From: an uncultured Oscillospiraceae bacterium
GTDB taxonomy: Bacteria; Bacillota; Clostridia; Oscillospirales; Oscillospiraceae
DNA: 64,000 nucleotides
Direction: 5' to 3'
Assembly: GCA_910587395.1 (NCBI GenBank)
Contig: CAJULJ010000007.1
Location: 15,691 to 79,690 of the forward strand
The notes below the pieces were generated by a model, which worked only from the letters and a program-made list of their open reading frames with translations, made no database searches and was not told the DNA's origin. A program made the position numbers and the translations under genes. Shown here in pieces: positions 50,306 to 58,961 of this stretch (position 1 is the stretch's first letter; the number at the start of each line of letters is the position of its first letter).

Positions 50306-51544
50306 ATGGCACAGTTAAAGGGCGCTTGCGTCATCGGTCAGTCCGGCGGCCCCACCTCTGTTATCAACGCCAGCGCGTATGGTGTCATCCGCACGGCTCT
50401 GGACTGCCCAGACATCACCGCTGTTTACGGCATGGCCCACGGCATCAAGGGTATGCTGAACGATCAGCTGTACGACATGGGCCAGGAAGATGCCAAGGAG
50501 CTGGAGCTTCTGCTCAATACCCCCTCCTCTGAGCTGGGCTCCTGCCGTTACAAGATTGCCGATCCCGATGTGGACGACACCGATTACAAGCGTATCCTGG
50601 AGATCTTCAAAAAGTACAATATCCGCTATTTCTTCTACAATGGCGGCAACGATTCCATGGACACCTGCGCCAAGGTGAGCCGTTTTATGGCCAAGTCTGG
50701 CTATGAGTGCCGGGTGATGGGTGTGCCCAAGACTATTGACAACGATCTGTTCGGCACCGACCATTGCCCTGGTTTTGCCTCCGCCGCCAAGTATATCGCC
50801 ACCTCCTGCGCTGAAGTGTACAAGGATGGCCGGGTGTATGATACAGGTATGGTTACTATCATTGAGATCATGGGCCGTCATGCCGGCTGGCTGGCTGGCG
50901 CCGCCGCCCTGGCGGGTGTGGTGGGCTGCGCTCCCGATCTGGTGTACCTCCCCGAGGTAAACTTTGACATGGATCAGTTCCTTGCTGACGTGGAAACCAT
51001 CTATAAGAAGAATGGCAACTGCATCGTGGCCGTCTCCGAGGGTATCCATTACGCCGACGGTTCCTTCGTGTCTGAAGCCAAGACCTCCGCCACGGATGGC
51101 TTTGGTCATGCTCAACTGGGTGGTCTGGCCGCGCTGCTGGCTAATATCGTGAAGGAAAAGACCGGCGCCAAGGTCCGCGGCATTGAACTGTCCCTGCTTC
51201 AGCGTTGCGGCGCACACTTGGCCTCTCAGACCGATATTGACGAGTCCTTCCTGGCGGGTAAGACCGCTGTGGAGGCCGCTGTGTCTGGTGAGACCGACAA
51301 GATGGTGGGCTTTGAGTGCACCCGTGAGGGCGGCAAGTACACCTGCAAGACCAAGCTGTTCAATCTCTCTGATGTGGCTAACTTCGAGAAAAAGGTACCG
51401 CTGGAGTGGATCAATAAAGAAGGCAACGGCGTGACCCAGAGCTTCATCGACTACGCCCTGCCCCTGATCCAGGGCGAGAATCATCGGGCTGTCGAAAACG
51501 GTCTGCCCCGTTTTGCTCGGCTGAAAAAGGTACTGGTGAAATAA
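50306..51544 (+). CDS. Pyrophosphate-type 6-phosphofructokinase
   Basis: A phosphofructokinase-family protein of 412 residues: GQSGGPTSVINASAYGVI at the N-terminus, FYNGGNDSMDT where ATP enzymes have GGDGT, and VPKTIDNDLFGTDH where ATP enzymes have PGTIDND. Both changes (Asp after the Gly pair region and Lys in place of Gly) mark PPi-dependent, reversible enzymes. MGRHAGWLAGA and CTREGGKY follow. AAGGAG lies upstream of the ATG. It is co-transcribed with fba, while a separate ATP-type enzyme lies convergently next door. Confidence 0.9.
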   Translation: MAQLKGACVIGQSGGPTSVINASAYGVIRTALDCPDITAVYGMAHGIKGMLNDQLYDMGQEDAKELELLLNTPSSELGSCRYKIADPDVDDTDYKRILEIFKKYNIRYFFYNGGNDSMDTCAKVSRFMAKSGYECRVMGVPKTIDNDLFGTDHCPGFASAAKYIATSCAEVYKDGRVYDTGMVTIIEIMGRHAGWLAGAAALAGVVGCAPDLVYLPEVNFDMDQFLADVETIYKKNGNCIVAVSEGIHYADGSFVSEAKTSATDGFGHAQLGGLAALLANIVKEKTGAKVRGIELSLLQRCGAHLASQTDIDESFLAGKTAVEAAVSGETDKMVGFECTREGGKYTCKTKLFNLSDVANFEKKVPLEWINKEGNGVTQSFIDYALPLIQGENHRAVENGLPRFARLKKVLVK

Positions 51545-51550
51545 GAAATC

Positions 51551-51595
51551 ATCATAAAAAGCCCGGCAGTCGTAAACTGCCGGGCTTTTTATGAT
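51551..51595. terminator. Bidirectional terminator between the two phosphofructokinase genes
   Basis: Perfect 20-bp arms (51551-51570 and 51576-51595; GCCCGGCAGT core) around a 5-nt loop, with TTTTT inside the outer stem on both strands. Confidence 0.92.
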
Positions 51596-51625
51596 AGAAA
51601 CGTTTCTGACGTTGATTGTTTGGAA

Positions 51626-52624
51626 TCAATTATGCTCATGGCTGGCTACACCGGTCATTGCTTGGGTGACAGCCTGTCCCCGGGCGTCTAAACCCTTGCT
51701 CATGGCCAGGGCTTCGGTGATATCGTAGTCCACGATGCTTTCGCCTTGCATGGCAACCACCCGGCAGGTTTTTCCATCTACCAGGAGCTTTACCGCTTCA
51801 TGTCCCATATAGGTGGCTACACGGCGATCCCGAGCGCTGGGAGATCCGCCCCGCTGAACATGGCCCAGTACCGTGACGCGGGTATCCAGAGCGGTGGCTT
51901 CTTTGATCTGCTCGGCCACGCGAAAAGAGCCGCCAGGGACCCCCTCGGCCACGATAACCATGAAGTGGGTGCGTCCGCCCAGGCGGGCTCGACGGATCGG
52001 CTCGATAACATCCAGGTCAAAATCCACTTCCTTCTCAGGTACCAGCACCACCGTAGCGCCGCAGGCAATGCCCACGGAGTAGGCCAGATGGCCAGCCCGG
52101 TGGCCCATGACCTCCACCACGGAGCAGCGTTCATGAGACTTCATGGTGTCGCGCAGACGGTCGATGCTCTCCAGCGCGGTGTTACAGGCGGTATCGTAGC
52201 CAATAGTATAGGTGGAACAGGCAATGTCATTATCAATGGTTCCGGGAATGCCAATGACGGAAATGCCGCTGTTTGCCAGACTGAGCAAGCCCTTAAAAGT
52301 ACCGTCACCGCCGATGCCAACCAAGGCGTCAAGGCCTAACAGTTTACAGGTAGCAAGGGCTTTTTTTCGTCCAGACTCCTCAATAAACTCCAAACTGCGC
52401 GCTGAGTAGAGCATGGTTCCGCCTCGACGGGAAATATCGCTGACGCTTTCAAAATCCAGTTTAGTAAAATCTCCGTTGAGTAGGCCATGGTAGCCACGAC
52501 GGATGCCGATACACTCCACACCGTAGTACAAAGAGGCACGGACCACGGCGCGGATGGCCGCATTCATGCCGGGAGCGTCACCGCCGCTGGTAAATACACC
52601 AATACGATGAACCGCAGGTTTCAT
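51626..52624 (-). CDS. pfkA: ATP-dependent 6-phosphofructokinase
   Basis: The classical bacterial PFK, 332 residues. FTSGGDAPGMNAAIRAVVR, the ATP motif VGIGGDGTFKG, the catalytic IPGTIDNDIACST, and EVMGHRAGHLA and HVQRGGSPSARDR are all present. It is convergent with the PPi-type gene across the strong terminator and 48 bp downstream of purB on the minus strand, with AAAGGATCTGATTG ahead of its ATG. Confidence 0.97.
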   Translation of the reverse strand: MKPAVHRIGVFTSGGDAPGMNAAIRAVVRASLYYGVECIGIRRGYHGLLNGDFTKLDFESVSDISRRGGTMLYSARSLEFIEESGRKKALATCKLLGLDALVGIGGDGTFKGLLSLANSGISVIGIPGTIDNDIACSTYTIGYDTACNTALESIDRLRDTMKSHERCSVVEVMGHRAGHLAYSVGIACGATVVLVPEKEVDFDLDVIEPIRRARLGGRTHFMVIVAEGVPGGSFRVAEQIKEATALDTRVTVLGHVQRGGSPSARDRRVATYMGHEAVKLLVDGKTCRVVAMQGESIVDYDITEALAMSKGLDARGQAVTQAMTGVASHEHN

Positions 52625-52672
52625 TACAATCAGATCCTTTCAAATTTCTAACTTTATGATGATAGTTCTAAC

Positions 52673-54109
52673 TTAAACCTTTAATTCAACAAATTCAGTC
52701 TCCAGGGCGGATGAGTGGGATTCAAGCACAGGACGGACATAGTCATTCAGAAAATCAGTCACCTGCTCCGGACAACGGCCAATATATCGAGAAGGCTCCA
52801 TGTGGACAGAGAGCTCTTCCCTGCTCATTCCAAATGAGGGATCGGCAACCAGCAGTTCAATGAGATTATTTGTAAGCCCTAACTCCTTTACATTACGTCC
52901 GGCTTCAAGAGAATGGACCCGGATGCGCTCATGGAGCCGCTGACGGTCTCCTCCCCGTTTCACTGCATCCATCATAATGTTTTCACTGGCCATAAAGGGC
53001 AACTCTTCCATGATGTGTTTTTCAATTACTTTTTTATGGACCACTAAGCCAGAGGCCACATTTTCGTAGATGTTGAGGATGGCGTCCACAGCCAGGAAAG
53101 CTTCGGGCACAGAAATGCGTTTGTTGGCAGAGTCGTCTAGAGTGCGCTCAAACCACTGAGTCGCAGTGGTATAGGCAGGATTGGCGGCATCGGCGATGAC
53201 ATAGCGGGCCAGAGAGCAGATGCGCTCACACCGCATGGGATTTCGCTTGTAAGGCATGGCTGACGAGCCAATCTGACTGGTCTCGAAGGGCTCCTCCACC
53301 TCTTTCAGATGGCAAAGCAACCGGACATCAGTGGCAAATTTACAAGCGGATTGGGCAATACCGGACAAGGTAGCCAGCACGGCGGCATCTACCTTCCGGG
53401 AGTAGGTCTGACCAGATACAGGTACAGTACCTTCAAAGCCCATTTCCCGGGCAATGCGGAGGTCCAATTCCTTACACTTTTCGTGGTCACCTTCAAACAG
53501 CTCCAGAAAAGACGCCTGAGTGCCGGTGGTGCCTTTACAACCCAGCAGTTTTAACGTGGAGATTCGATACTCCAGCTCGTCCAAGTCCTGAAGCAGTTCA
53601 TTCATCCATAAAGTGCCGCGCTTACCCACTGTAACCAGCTGCGCGGCCTGAAAATGTGTAAATCCAAGGGTTGGCAAGGATTTATACTTGTCGGAAAATT
53701 GAGCCAATGCATTGAGTACGCGTACCAGTTTGTCCCTGACAAGGACCAGCCCTTCCCGCATGATAATGATATCGGTATTATCTCCTACGTAGCAGCTGGT
53801 AGCTCCCAGGTGAATAATAGGCATGGCCTTAGGGCACAGCGCACCGTAGGTATGAATGTGGGCCATTACATCGTGGCGCAACTCCCGCTCCTTTTGGGAC
53901 GCCAAATTATAGTCAATGTCGGTGAGGTGGGCTTCCAACTCGTCCACCTGCTCCTGAGACACGGGCAGCCCCAGTTCCATTTCGGCCCGAGCCAAGGCGA
54001 CCCACAGCCGCCGCCAAGTAGAAAACTTTTTATCCGGGGAAAAAATGTATTGCATCTTGTCGCTGGCATAACGGGAGGACAACGGACTTTCGTAAATAGA
54101 TTTATTCAT
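52673..54109 (-). CDS. purB: Adenylosuccinate lyase
   Basis: A fumarase-superfamily enzyme that acts twice in purine synthesis (SAICAR and adenylosuccinate cleavage). IHLGATSCYVGDNTDIIIMR, TLGFTHFQAAQLVTVGKRGT and the signature SSAMPYKRNPMRCERIC are present. The 478 residues are the longer, eukaryote-like form common in Clostridia. It starts at 54109 behind GAGGGTGA and has a promoter about 135 bp upstream. pfkA follows on the same strand. Confidence 0.97.
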   Translation of the reverse strand: MNKSIYESPLSSRYASDKMQYIFSPDKKFSTWRRLWVALARAEMELGLPVSQEQVDELEAHLTDIDYNLASQKERELRHDVMAHIHTYGALCPKAMPIIHLGATSCYVGDNTDIIIMREGLVLVRDKLVRVLNALAQFSDKYKSLPTLGFTHFQAAQLVTVGKRGTLWMNELLQDLDELEYRISTLKLLGCKGTTGTQASFLELFEGDHEKCKELDLRIAREMGFEGTVPVSGQTYSRKVDAAVLATLSGIAQSACKFATDVRLLCHLKEVEEPFETSQIGSSAMPYKRNPMRCERICSLARYVIADAANPAYTTATQWFERTLDDSANKRISVPEAFLAVDAILNIYENVASGLVVHKKVIEKHIMEELPFMASENIMMDAVKRGGDRQRLHERIRVHSLEAGRNVKELGLTNNLIELLVADPSFGMSREELSVHMEPSRYIGRCPEQVTDFLNDYVRPVLESHSSALETEFVELKV

Positions 54110-54243
54110 GCTGGAGTATCACCCTCACCCAATAATATTTCTGGAATATTTCCTCGGTCTCAGAGTTTTTAAAAGCAATTATAAAAAACGTGAGCAATTA
54201 TGTGCCTAATTGAACGTGGTACAGCGTTCTCTACACTGCCGAC
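54110..54243 (-). promoter_or_regulatory. purB 5' untranslated region
   Basis: About 130 nt, AT-rich. I looked for a purine-type riboswitch and saw no convincing three-way-junction core. It contains a second TATAAT-like hexamer on the minus strand (near 54175) without a good -35. Confidence 0.3.
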
Positions 54244-54272
54244 ATTATACCATATCCCACCTACCCATACAA
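54244..54272 (-). promoter_or_regulatory. Promoter of purB
   Basis: On the minus strand TTGTAT (54267-54272), 17 bp ending in GG, TATAAT (54244-54249). Confidence 0.65.
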
Positions 54273-54300
54273 GTTTGTTCTTAAAAAAGTTTACCGTCAA

Positions 54301-54336
54301 AACATAAAAAGGGCCGTGCCATAGGCACGGCCCTTT
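54301..54336 (-). terminator. Terminator after the zinc-ribbon gene
   Basis: AAAGGGCCGTGCC (54308-54320) pairs with GGCACGGCCCTTT (54324-54336), loop ATA, then TTTTTATG on the minus strand. Confidence 0.88.
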
Positions 54337-54352
54337 CCGTTGGATAAACTAA

Positions 54353-54631
54353 TCAGCCCTCTCCGCGCATCTTGGCGAAGCACTCACTGCAGTAGACCGG
54401 ACGGTCAGACTTCGGTTCAAAAGGAACCTTGGCCTCGCCGCCGCAGGCGGCGCAGACAGCGGTAAAATACTCGCGGGGACCACGGGCGGCGGCCTTGCGG
54501 GCATCGCGGCAGGCCTTGCAGCGCTGGGGCTCGTTCTGGAAGCCGCGCTCGGCGTAAAACTCCTGCTCACCGGCGGTGAACACGAACTCCTGGCCACACT
54601 CTTTGCAAACTAAGGTCTTGTCTTCGTACAT
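54353..54631 (-). CDS. Zinc-ribbon domain protein
   Basis: 92 residues with four CxxC pairs: VCKECGQEFVF, RCKACRDARK, VCAACGGEAKV and YCSECFAKM, enough for two zinc sites. Proteins of this type (probable zinc-ribbon, sometimes called CxxC-x17-CxxC proteins) are common in Oscillospiraceae and have no proven role. GAGAGGG lies upstream of the ATG. It lies 65 bp downstream of sigH on the same strand. Confidence 0.88.
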   Translation of the reverse strand: MYEDKTLVCKECGQEFVFTAGEQEFYAERGFQNEPQRCKACRDARKAAARGPREYFTAVCAACGGEAKVPFEPKSDRPVYCSECFAKMRGEG

Positions 54632-54696
54632 GGAAATACCCTCTCTTTTGATGCCCAGAATCGGAAATACAACCTGCTGGGACTGTAATATTTGCG

Positions 54697-55287
54697 TCAG
54701 CTTTCGCTGAAAACGCCAAAACTACCGGCAACCTTGCGCCGGATCCGCTGAACTGCGTTGTCCACGGATTTGGTCGAACGTCCCACCTGCTCGCTGATTT
54801 CCTGATAGGACAGGCCGAGTAAAAAGAGATTGAGTACCTTGCGCTCTAATGGAGAAAGCTGCTGCCCCAGACGCGCCAAGCGTTCTGTCTCCTCCTCCCT
54901 GCTGATGTACAATTCCTCCGGACTTGCTTCGGAACCCAGCATGGGTGATTCAATAGGCACACTGTCATTCAAAGGGGCATGCTTGCTTCGAGCGGCGTTG
55001 GTGACGGCAGAGCGGATTCGGTTGCGGATACACACCTCTGCAAAGGTCTTAAACTGAACGTCATGACTGGGATCAAATTCCCGGATAGCCTTCAACAGAC
55101 CGAACATGGCCTCCTGGATTAAATCCTCACTGTCTCCTCCAGCCAGGAAATAGGGGCGGGCACATACGCGCACCGGACGGAGGTACCGCTTGACCAGTTC
55201 TTCTTCCGCATCCCGCTGGCCGTCGGCCACCAGCGCACAGAGATCCTCATCGTTGTATTCACTTATTTGGAACGTAATTTTACTCAT
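54697..55287 (-). CDS. sigH: Sporulation sigma factor SigH
   Basis: A sigma-70-family factor of 196 residues that fits sigma-H, which starts early sporulation genes under Spo0A control. Region 2 is AMFGLLKAIREFDPSHDVQF with KTFAEVCIRNRIRSAV; region 4 is LSPLERKVLNLFLLGLSYQE then ISEQVGRSTKSVDNAVQRIR. No region 1.1 or 3.1 extension. It is transcribed alone or with the zinc-ribbon gene. Confidence 0.9.
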   Translation of the reverse strand: MSKITFQISEYNDEDLCALVADGQRDAEEELVKRYLRPVRVCARPYFLAGGDSEDLIQEAMFGLLKAIREFDPSHDVQFKTFAEVCIRNRIRSAVTNAARSKHAPLNDSVPIESPMLGSEASPEELYISREEETERLARLGQQLSPLERKVLNLFLLGLSYQEISEQVGRSTKSVDNAVQRIRRKVAGSFGVFSES

Positions 55288-55435
55288 AACTTGACCTTAT
55301 ACATTTAATCACAGAACTGCCGAATTGTCAATTGTTTTCAGCAATTTTTTTAGAAAATATTCTAAAATTCCCAGGAAACTGAAAGAAACTGGAAAACACC
55401 GGATAATTTCAGCTCGTTTTTAAACAAATGTTATA

Positions 55436-56497
55436 TTAAAAAGATAATTGTTCCAAAATTCCGTTTCCTCCTGACGGGGTCAGCCCTAAATGCTGATAGG
55501 CTTTGGGGGTGACACAGCGTCCTCTGGGCGTGCGGGTTAAAAAGCCCAGCTGCATGAGATAGGGTTCATATACATCCTCCAGCGTGACAGATTCCTCATT
55601 GATGGTGGCAGCCAAGGTGTCCAGTCCCACCGGTCCTCCGCTGTAATTTGTGATAATGCTCTGCATCATCCGACGGTCCACATTGTCCAAGCCCAGCTCA
55701 TCGATTTCCAACGCCCGCAGGGCCCGGTCGGCCACGCTTCGAGTAATCACACCACCGGCGGTAACCTGGGCAAAATCCCGCACACGTCGGAGCATCCGGT
55801 TGGCGATACGGGGGGTGCCCCGGCTGCGGCGGGCGATTTCCAACGCTCCCTCCCCTTCAATGGGCACATCCAGGATTCCGGCGGACCGAGTGACAATGTG
55901 AGCCAGCTCCTCCGGGGTGTACAGCTCCAGTCGGAGGGTGACGCCGAAGCGGTCCCGCAGAGGCGCGGACAGCTGACCGGCCCGAGTGGTGGCGCCAATG
56001 AGGGTGAACTTGGGCAGATCCAGCCGGATGGAGTTGGCAGAAGGACCCTTGCCGATAATAATATCAATGGCGTAATCCTCCATGGCGGGATATAAAATCT
56101 CCTCCACTGAGCGGTTCAGCCGGTGAATTTCATCCACAAACAAGATATCGTTTTCCTGGAGGTTGGTCAGTAGTGCGGCCAAATCTCCGGGCTTTTCGAT
56201 GGCTGGGCCGGAGGTGATGCGGATATTGACCCCCATCTCATTGGCGATAATGCCGGACAGGGTTGTTTTGCCCAGTCCCGGAGGGCCATGGAGCAGCACA
56301 TGATCCAGAGGTTCCTCCCGCATTTTAGCGGCCTGGATGAAAATCGACAGGTTGCCCTTGGCTTTCTCCTGACCAATATACTCTCCAAGGGTTTTGGGGC
56401 GCAGAGAACCTTCTCCCTCATCATCCCGTGTCAGGGAGGTGGTTACCAGAGGAGCTTCTGTTTCAAAGCCGCCGTTGTCGGAAAAATCGATGCTCAA
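55436..56497 (-). CDS. ruvB: Holliday junction branch migration helicase RuvB
   Basis: An AAA+ motor that, with RuvA, moves Holliday junctions. SLRPKTLGEYIGQEKAKGNL, Walker A LLHGPPGLGKTTLSGIIAN, Walker B ILFVDEIHRLNR, sensor I LIGATTRAGQLSAPLRDRFG and the C-terminal winged-helix GFLTRTPRGRCVTPKAYQHL. The 353 residues are normal apart from an acidic N-terminal lead. It lies four bp after the DUF3784 gene. Confidence 0.97.
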   Translation of the reverse strand: MSIDFSDNGGFETEAPLVTTSLTRDDEGEGSLRPKTLGEYIGQEKAKGNLSIFIQAAKMREEPLDHVLLHGPPGLGKTTLSGIIANEMGVNIRITSGPAIEKPGDLAALLTNLQENDILFVDEIHRLNRSVEEILYPAMEDYAIDIIIGKGPSANSIRLDLPKFTLIGATTRAGQLSAPLRDRFGVTLRLELYTPEELAHIVTRSAGILDVPIEGEGALEIARRSRGTPRIANRMLRRVRDFAQVTAGGVITRSVADRALRALEIDELGLDNVDRRMMQSIITNYSGGPVGLDTLAATINEESVTLEDVYEPYLMQLGFLTRTPRGRCVTPKAYQHLGLTPSGGNGILEQLSF

Positions 56498-56501
56498 GGA
56501 T

Positions 56502-56816
56502 TCACTTCCTCTTGACTTTTTTCGAGGTGTTCATGTAGGTCACGCCGCCGATGGTCACAACGGCATACAACACGATGCCGGCCCACAGAAATGCTATATG
56601 GTCAAATACATCGCTCAGCGCCGTCACACCAGTGCAGGCGGCAAGGGCAAACATCAGACGGCCCGTGGCCTGGCAAAGGGCTTTTTCGTCATATTTTTCC
56701 TTTTCTTCGGGAGAGGACGTATTGTAGCCCGCAATGAGAAAGCCACCTTTGCCGCAGGAAAAAATGACTCCCAGCAGCACAAAAAGCGCTGCCACAATAC
56801 TACTAATAATCAACAT
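56502..56816 (-). CDS. DUF3784 membrane protein between ruvA and ruvB
   Basis: 104 residues with three hydrophobic segments (IISSIVAALFVLLGVIFSCG, LMFALAACTGVTALSDV, IAFLWAGIVLYAVVTIGGVT) and the soluble loop FLIAGYNTSSPEEKEKYDEK, which is the DUF3784 signature. GGAGGAG precedes the ATG. It separates ruvA from ruvB, which are normally adjacent. Function unknown; the link to recombination is by transcription only. Confidence 0.88.
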   Translation of the reverse strand: MLIISSIVAALFVLLGVIFSCGKGGFLIAGYNTSSPEEKEKYDEKALCQATGRLMFALAACTGVTALSDVFDHIAFLWAGIVLYAVVTIGGVTYMNTSKKVKRK

Positions 56817-56847
56817 GCCAAAATCTCCTCCTATGGAGTTGTGATTG

Positions 56848-57453
56848 TTACCCCTTCACCATCTTTTTCAGCGCTTGTTTGATCACATCCTCCAGAGACA
56901 GTGCGTCCAGATCTATCCCTTTCAGGGCCGCCGTAATCTCGCTCTGACTGTACCCCAGCACCGCCAGGGCTGTGGACGCCTCGCTGGCCTTGTTCTCCGG
57001 GATCACAGTGATGCCGCCGGCAAAAGCCTCTCCCCCTGCCGCAGTCAGCTGGCCCTTGGCCAGCTTGTCCTTCAATTCTAGGATGATTCGCTGGGCGATC
57101 TTCTTACCGATGCCGGGGGTGGAAGTCAGCGCCTTCTCATTTCCGGAAACGATAGCCATAGCCAATCCCTCTGGGCTGTTAGAGGACAAAATAGCCAGCG
57201 CCGCTTTGGGACCCACGCCTGACACACCGATGAGCATACGAAAGCAGCCCAGCTCACTCTCGCTGGCAAAGCCGTACAGCTCAAAAACGTCCTCCCGCAC
57301 GTTTAAATAGGTGTAAAGCTTAAAGGCTTTTCCTGTATTAAGTTTACTGATGGTATAGCTGGTGGTGCGGCAGGCATAGCCCACTCCTCCACAGTCAATC
57401 ACGGCCAGATAGGGCTCAATATGGGTCACCGTTCCGTTCAGATAGTAAAACAC
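56848..57453 (-). CDS. ruvA: Holliday junction DNA-binding protein RuvA
   Basis: Tetrameric junction-binding subunit, 201 residues. OB-fold start MFYYLNGTVTHIEPYLAVID, the two helix-hairpin-helix motifs LIGVSGVGPKAALAILS and LTSTPGIGKKIAQRIILELK, and the C-terminal RuvB-binding domain (EASTALAVLGYSQSEITAAL). It follows ruvC by 16 bp. Confidence 0.97.
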   Translation of the reverse strand: MFYYLNGTVTHIEPYLAVIDCGGVGYACRTTSYTISKLNTGKAFKLYTYLNVREDVFELYGFASESELGCFRMLIGVSGVGPKAALAILSSNSPEGLAMAIVSGNEKALTSTPGIGKKIAQRIILELKDKLAKGQLTAAGGEAFAGGITVIPENKASEASTALAVLGYSQSEITAALKGIDLDALSLEDVIKQALKKMVKG

Positions 57454-57469
57454 GTTGATCTCTCCAAAT

Positions 57470-57961
57470 TCAATGTAAAGATTTCAGCAATGAGGTGGAC
57501 GACCGGGCATGGCACAGGGCGATGGCCACCGCGTCGGCGGCGTCGTCAGGCTTGGGGACGGCCTTCAAATTCAGAAGCCGCTTGGTCATGTCCATCACCT
57601 GCCGCTTTTCCGCTTTACCATAGCCCACCACCGCCTGCTTCACCTGGGAGGGGTTGTACTCACAGATGGGTAGGCCCATTTTTTCCGCTGTCATGAGGAT
57701 AACCCCACGGGCCTGGGCAACACCGATGCCGGTGGTCACATTGTGGTTAAAAAATAGCTCTTCAATAGCCATTACATCTGGGTGAAATTGACTGATGAGC
57801 GCCTCTAAATCGGTGGCAATCTGCCACAGCCGGGCGGGCAACCGCACTCCCGCCGGGGTATTGATGGCCCCGCAGGCCGTCATATGGTATTTCCCTTGGG
57901 CAGACTCCACCAGACCGAAACCCACAATGGCGTAACCGGGATCGATTCCGAGGATGAGCAC
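57470..57961 (-). CDS. ruvC: Crossover junction endodeoxyribonuclease RuvC
   Basis: A resolvase that cuts Holliday junctions. RNase H-like acidic residues: first Asp in LILGIDPGYAIVGFG, Glu in VMAIEELFFNHN, and the C-terminal Asp pair in KPDDAADAVAIALCHA. The start is GTG at 57961, because GGGAGG is seven bases upstream and the family begins at this point. 163 residues. It heads ruvC-ruvA-DUF3784-ruvB. Confidence 0.96.
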   Translation of the reverse strand: MLILGIDPGYAIVGFGLVESAQGKYHMTACGAINTPAGVRLPARLWQIATDLEALISQFHPDVMAIEELFFNHNVTTGIGVAQARGVILMTAEKMGLPICEYNPSQVKQAVVGYGKAEKRQVMDMTKRLLNLKAVPKPDDAADAVAIALCHARSSTSLLKSLH

Positions 57962-58064
57962 CGGCACACCTCCCAGCAAAATTTCTTTTATCATACCACA
58001 AACGAAGAACAAAGACAAGCAAAAACGGCAGATGATGACATCATCCGCCGTAAGCGTTTTGGAG

Positions 58065-58952
58065 TCAAGCTCTGGGGTGAGCTTTGGCGTACACATCTCG
58101 GATTTTCTGGTTGACCACCTGGGCGTAGATCTGGGTGGCGGAGATGTCCGCATGGCCCAGCATTTCCTGGATAGATTTCAAATCCGCCCCGTTTTCCAGC
58201 AGATGGGCTGCAAAAGAGTGGCGCAGAGTGTGAGGTGTGATGTCTTTGTGGATGCCTGCCTTGTCCTGATAGCACTTGACGATTTTCCAGAATCCCTGGC
58301 GGCTCATGCGCTCTCCGTTCATATTGACAAACAGAGCGGTCTCCCCTGGGTCCCCCAGCAGCTGCAGCCGCACATCGTTGATATACACGGCCATGGCCCG
58401 CACCGCCCCTTTATAAAGGGGGACCACCCGTTCCTTACCCCGGCCCCGGCAGCGCAGGAAGCTGGCGGACAGATTCAGGTCCTGAACGTCCAAGGAAATC
58501 AGTTCGGATACCCGAATGCCGGTGGCGTACAGCAACTCCAGCATGGCCTTGTCCCGACAGCCCTTGGAATCAGAGGGATCCGGCTGCTCCAAAAACAAAT
58601 CTACCTCATGGTTGGAAAGGATGGCGGGCAGCTTGCGCTCCACCCGACCGGGAGTAAAACCCTTGGCAGGGTTGATCTGCACCGCCCGGATGGACATCAA
58701 ATACGTGTAAAAGGACTTCAGCGCCGCGATGGAGCGGACCACGGTGGCATTGGACTTGCCCTTTTTCTCCAGGCTTTGAGCGTAATGCTTTATGTCCTCC
58801 TGGTTTACCGAGGTGAGGGGCAGCCGCTCCTCATCAGTCCAATCCGCAAATTGTCGGACGTCCCGCAGATATGAGCTGAGCGTGTTGGCGGCGGCCCGCT
58901 TCTCCCGAGTCAGCCAAGTCTCATAACCGAAGATATGGTCCAATGTGCTCAA
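58065..58952 (-). CDS. xerD: Tyrosine recombinase XerD
   Basis: 295 residues, the usual XerD length. N-terminal core-binding domain FGYETWLTREKRAAANTLSS; catalytic Arg in ATGIRVSELISLD, Lys in RGRGKERVVPLYKG, HTLRHSFAAHLLENGADLKS, GHADISATQIYAQV with the Tyr nucleophile. It acts at dif to resolve chromosome dimers. It lies directly downstream of spoIIM, the order also known from Bacillus (spoIIM-ripX). Confidence 0.93.
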   Translation of the reverse strand: MSTLDHIFGYETWLTREKRAAANTLSSYLRDVRQFADWTDEERLPLTSVNQEDIKHYAQSLEKKGKSNATVVRSIAALKSFYTYLMSIRAVQINPAKGFTPGRVERKLPAILSNHEVDLFLEQPDPSDSKGCRDKAMLELLYATGIRVSELISLDVQDLNLSASFLRCRGRGKERVVPLYKGAVRAMAVYINDVRLQLLGDPGETALFVNMNGERMSRQGFWKIVKCYQDKAGIHKDITPHTLRHSFAAHLLENGADLKSIQEMLGHADISATQIYAQVVNQKIRDVYAKAHPRA

Positions 58953-58961
58953 CTCCTCATC

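Noticed and set aside
50315..51484. Long open frame opposite the PPi-type phosphofructokinase
   Set aside because: It is an antisense shadow produced by the strong C-ending codon bias of the real gene; it has no ribosome site and no family-like content.
54110..54243. Purine riboswitch in the purB leader
   Set aside because: No three-way-junction core with the conserved loop sequences could be drawn; the leader is simply AT-rich.
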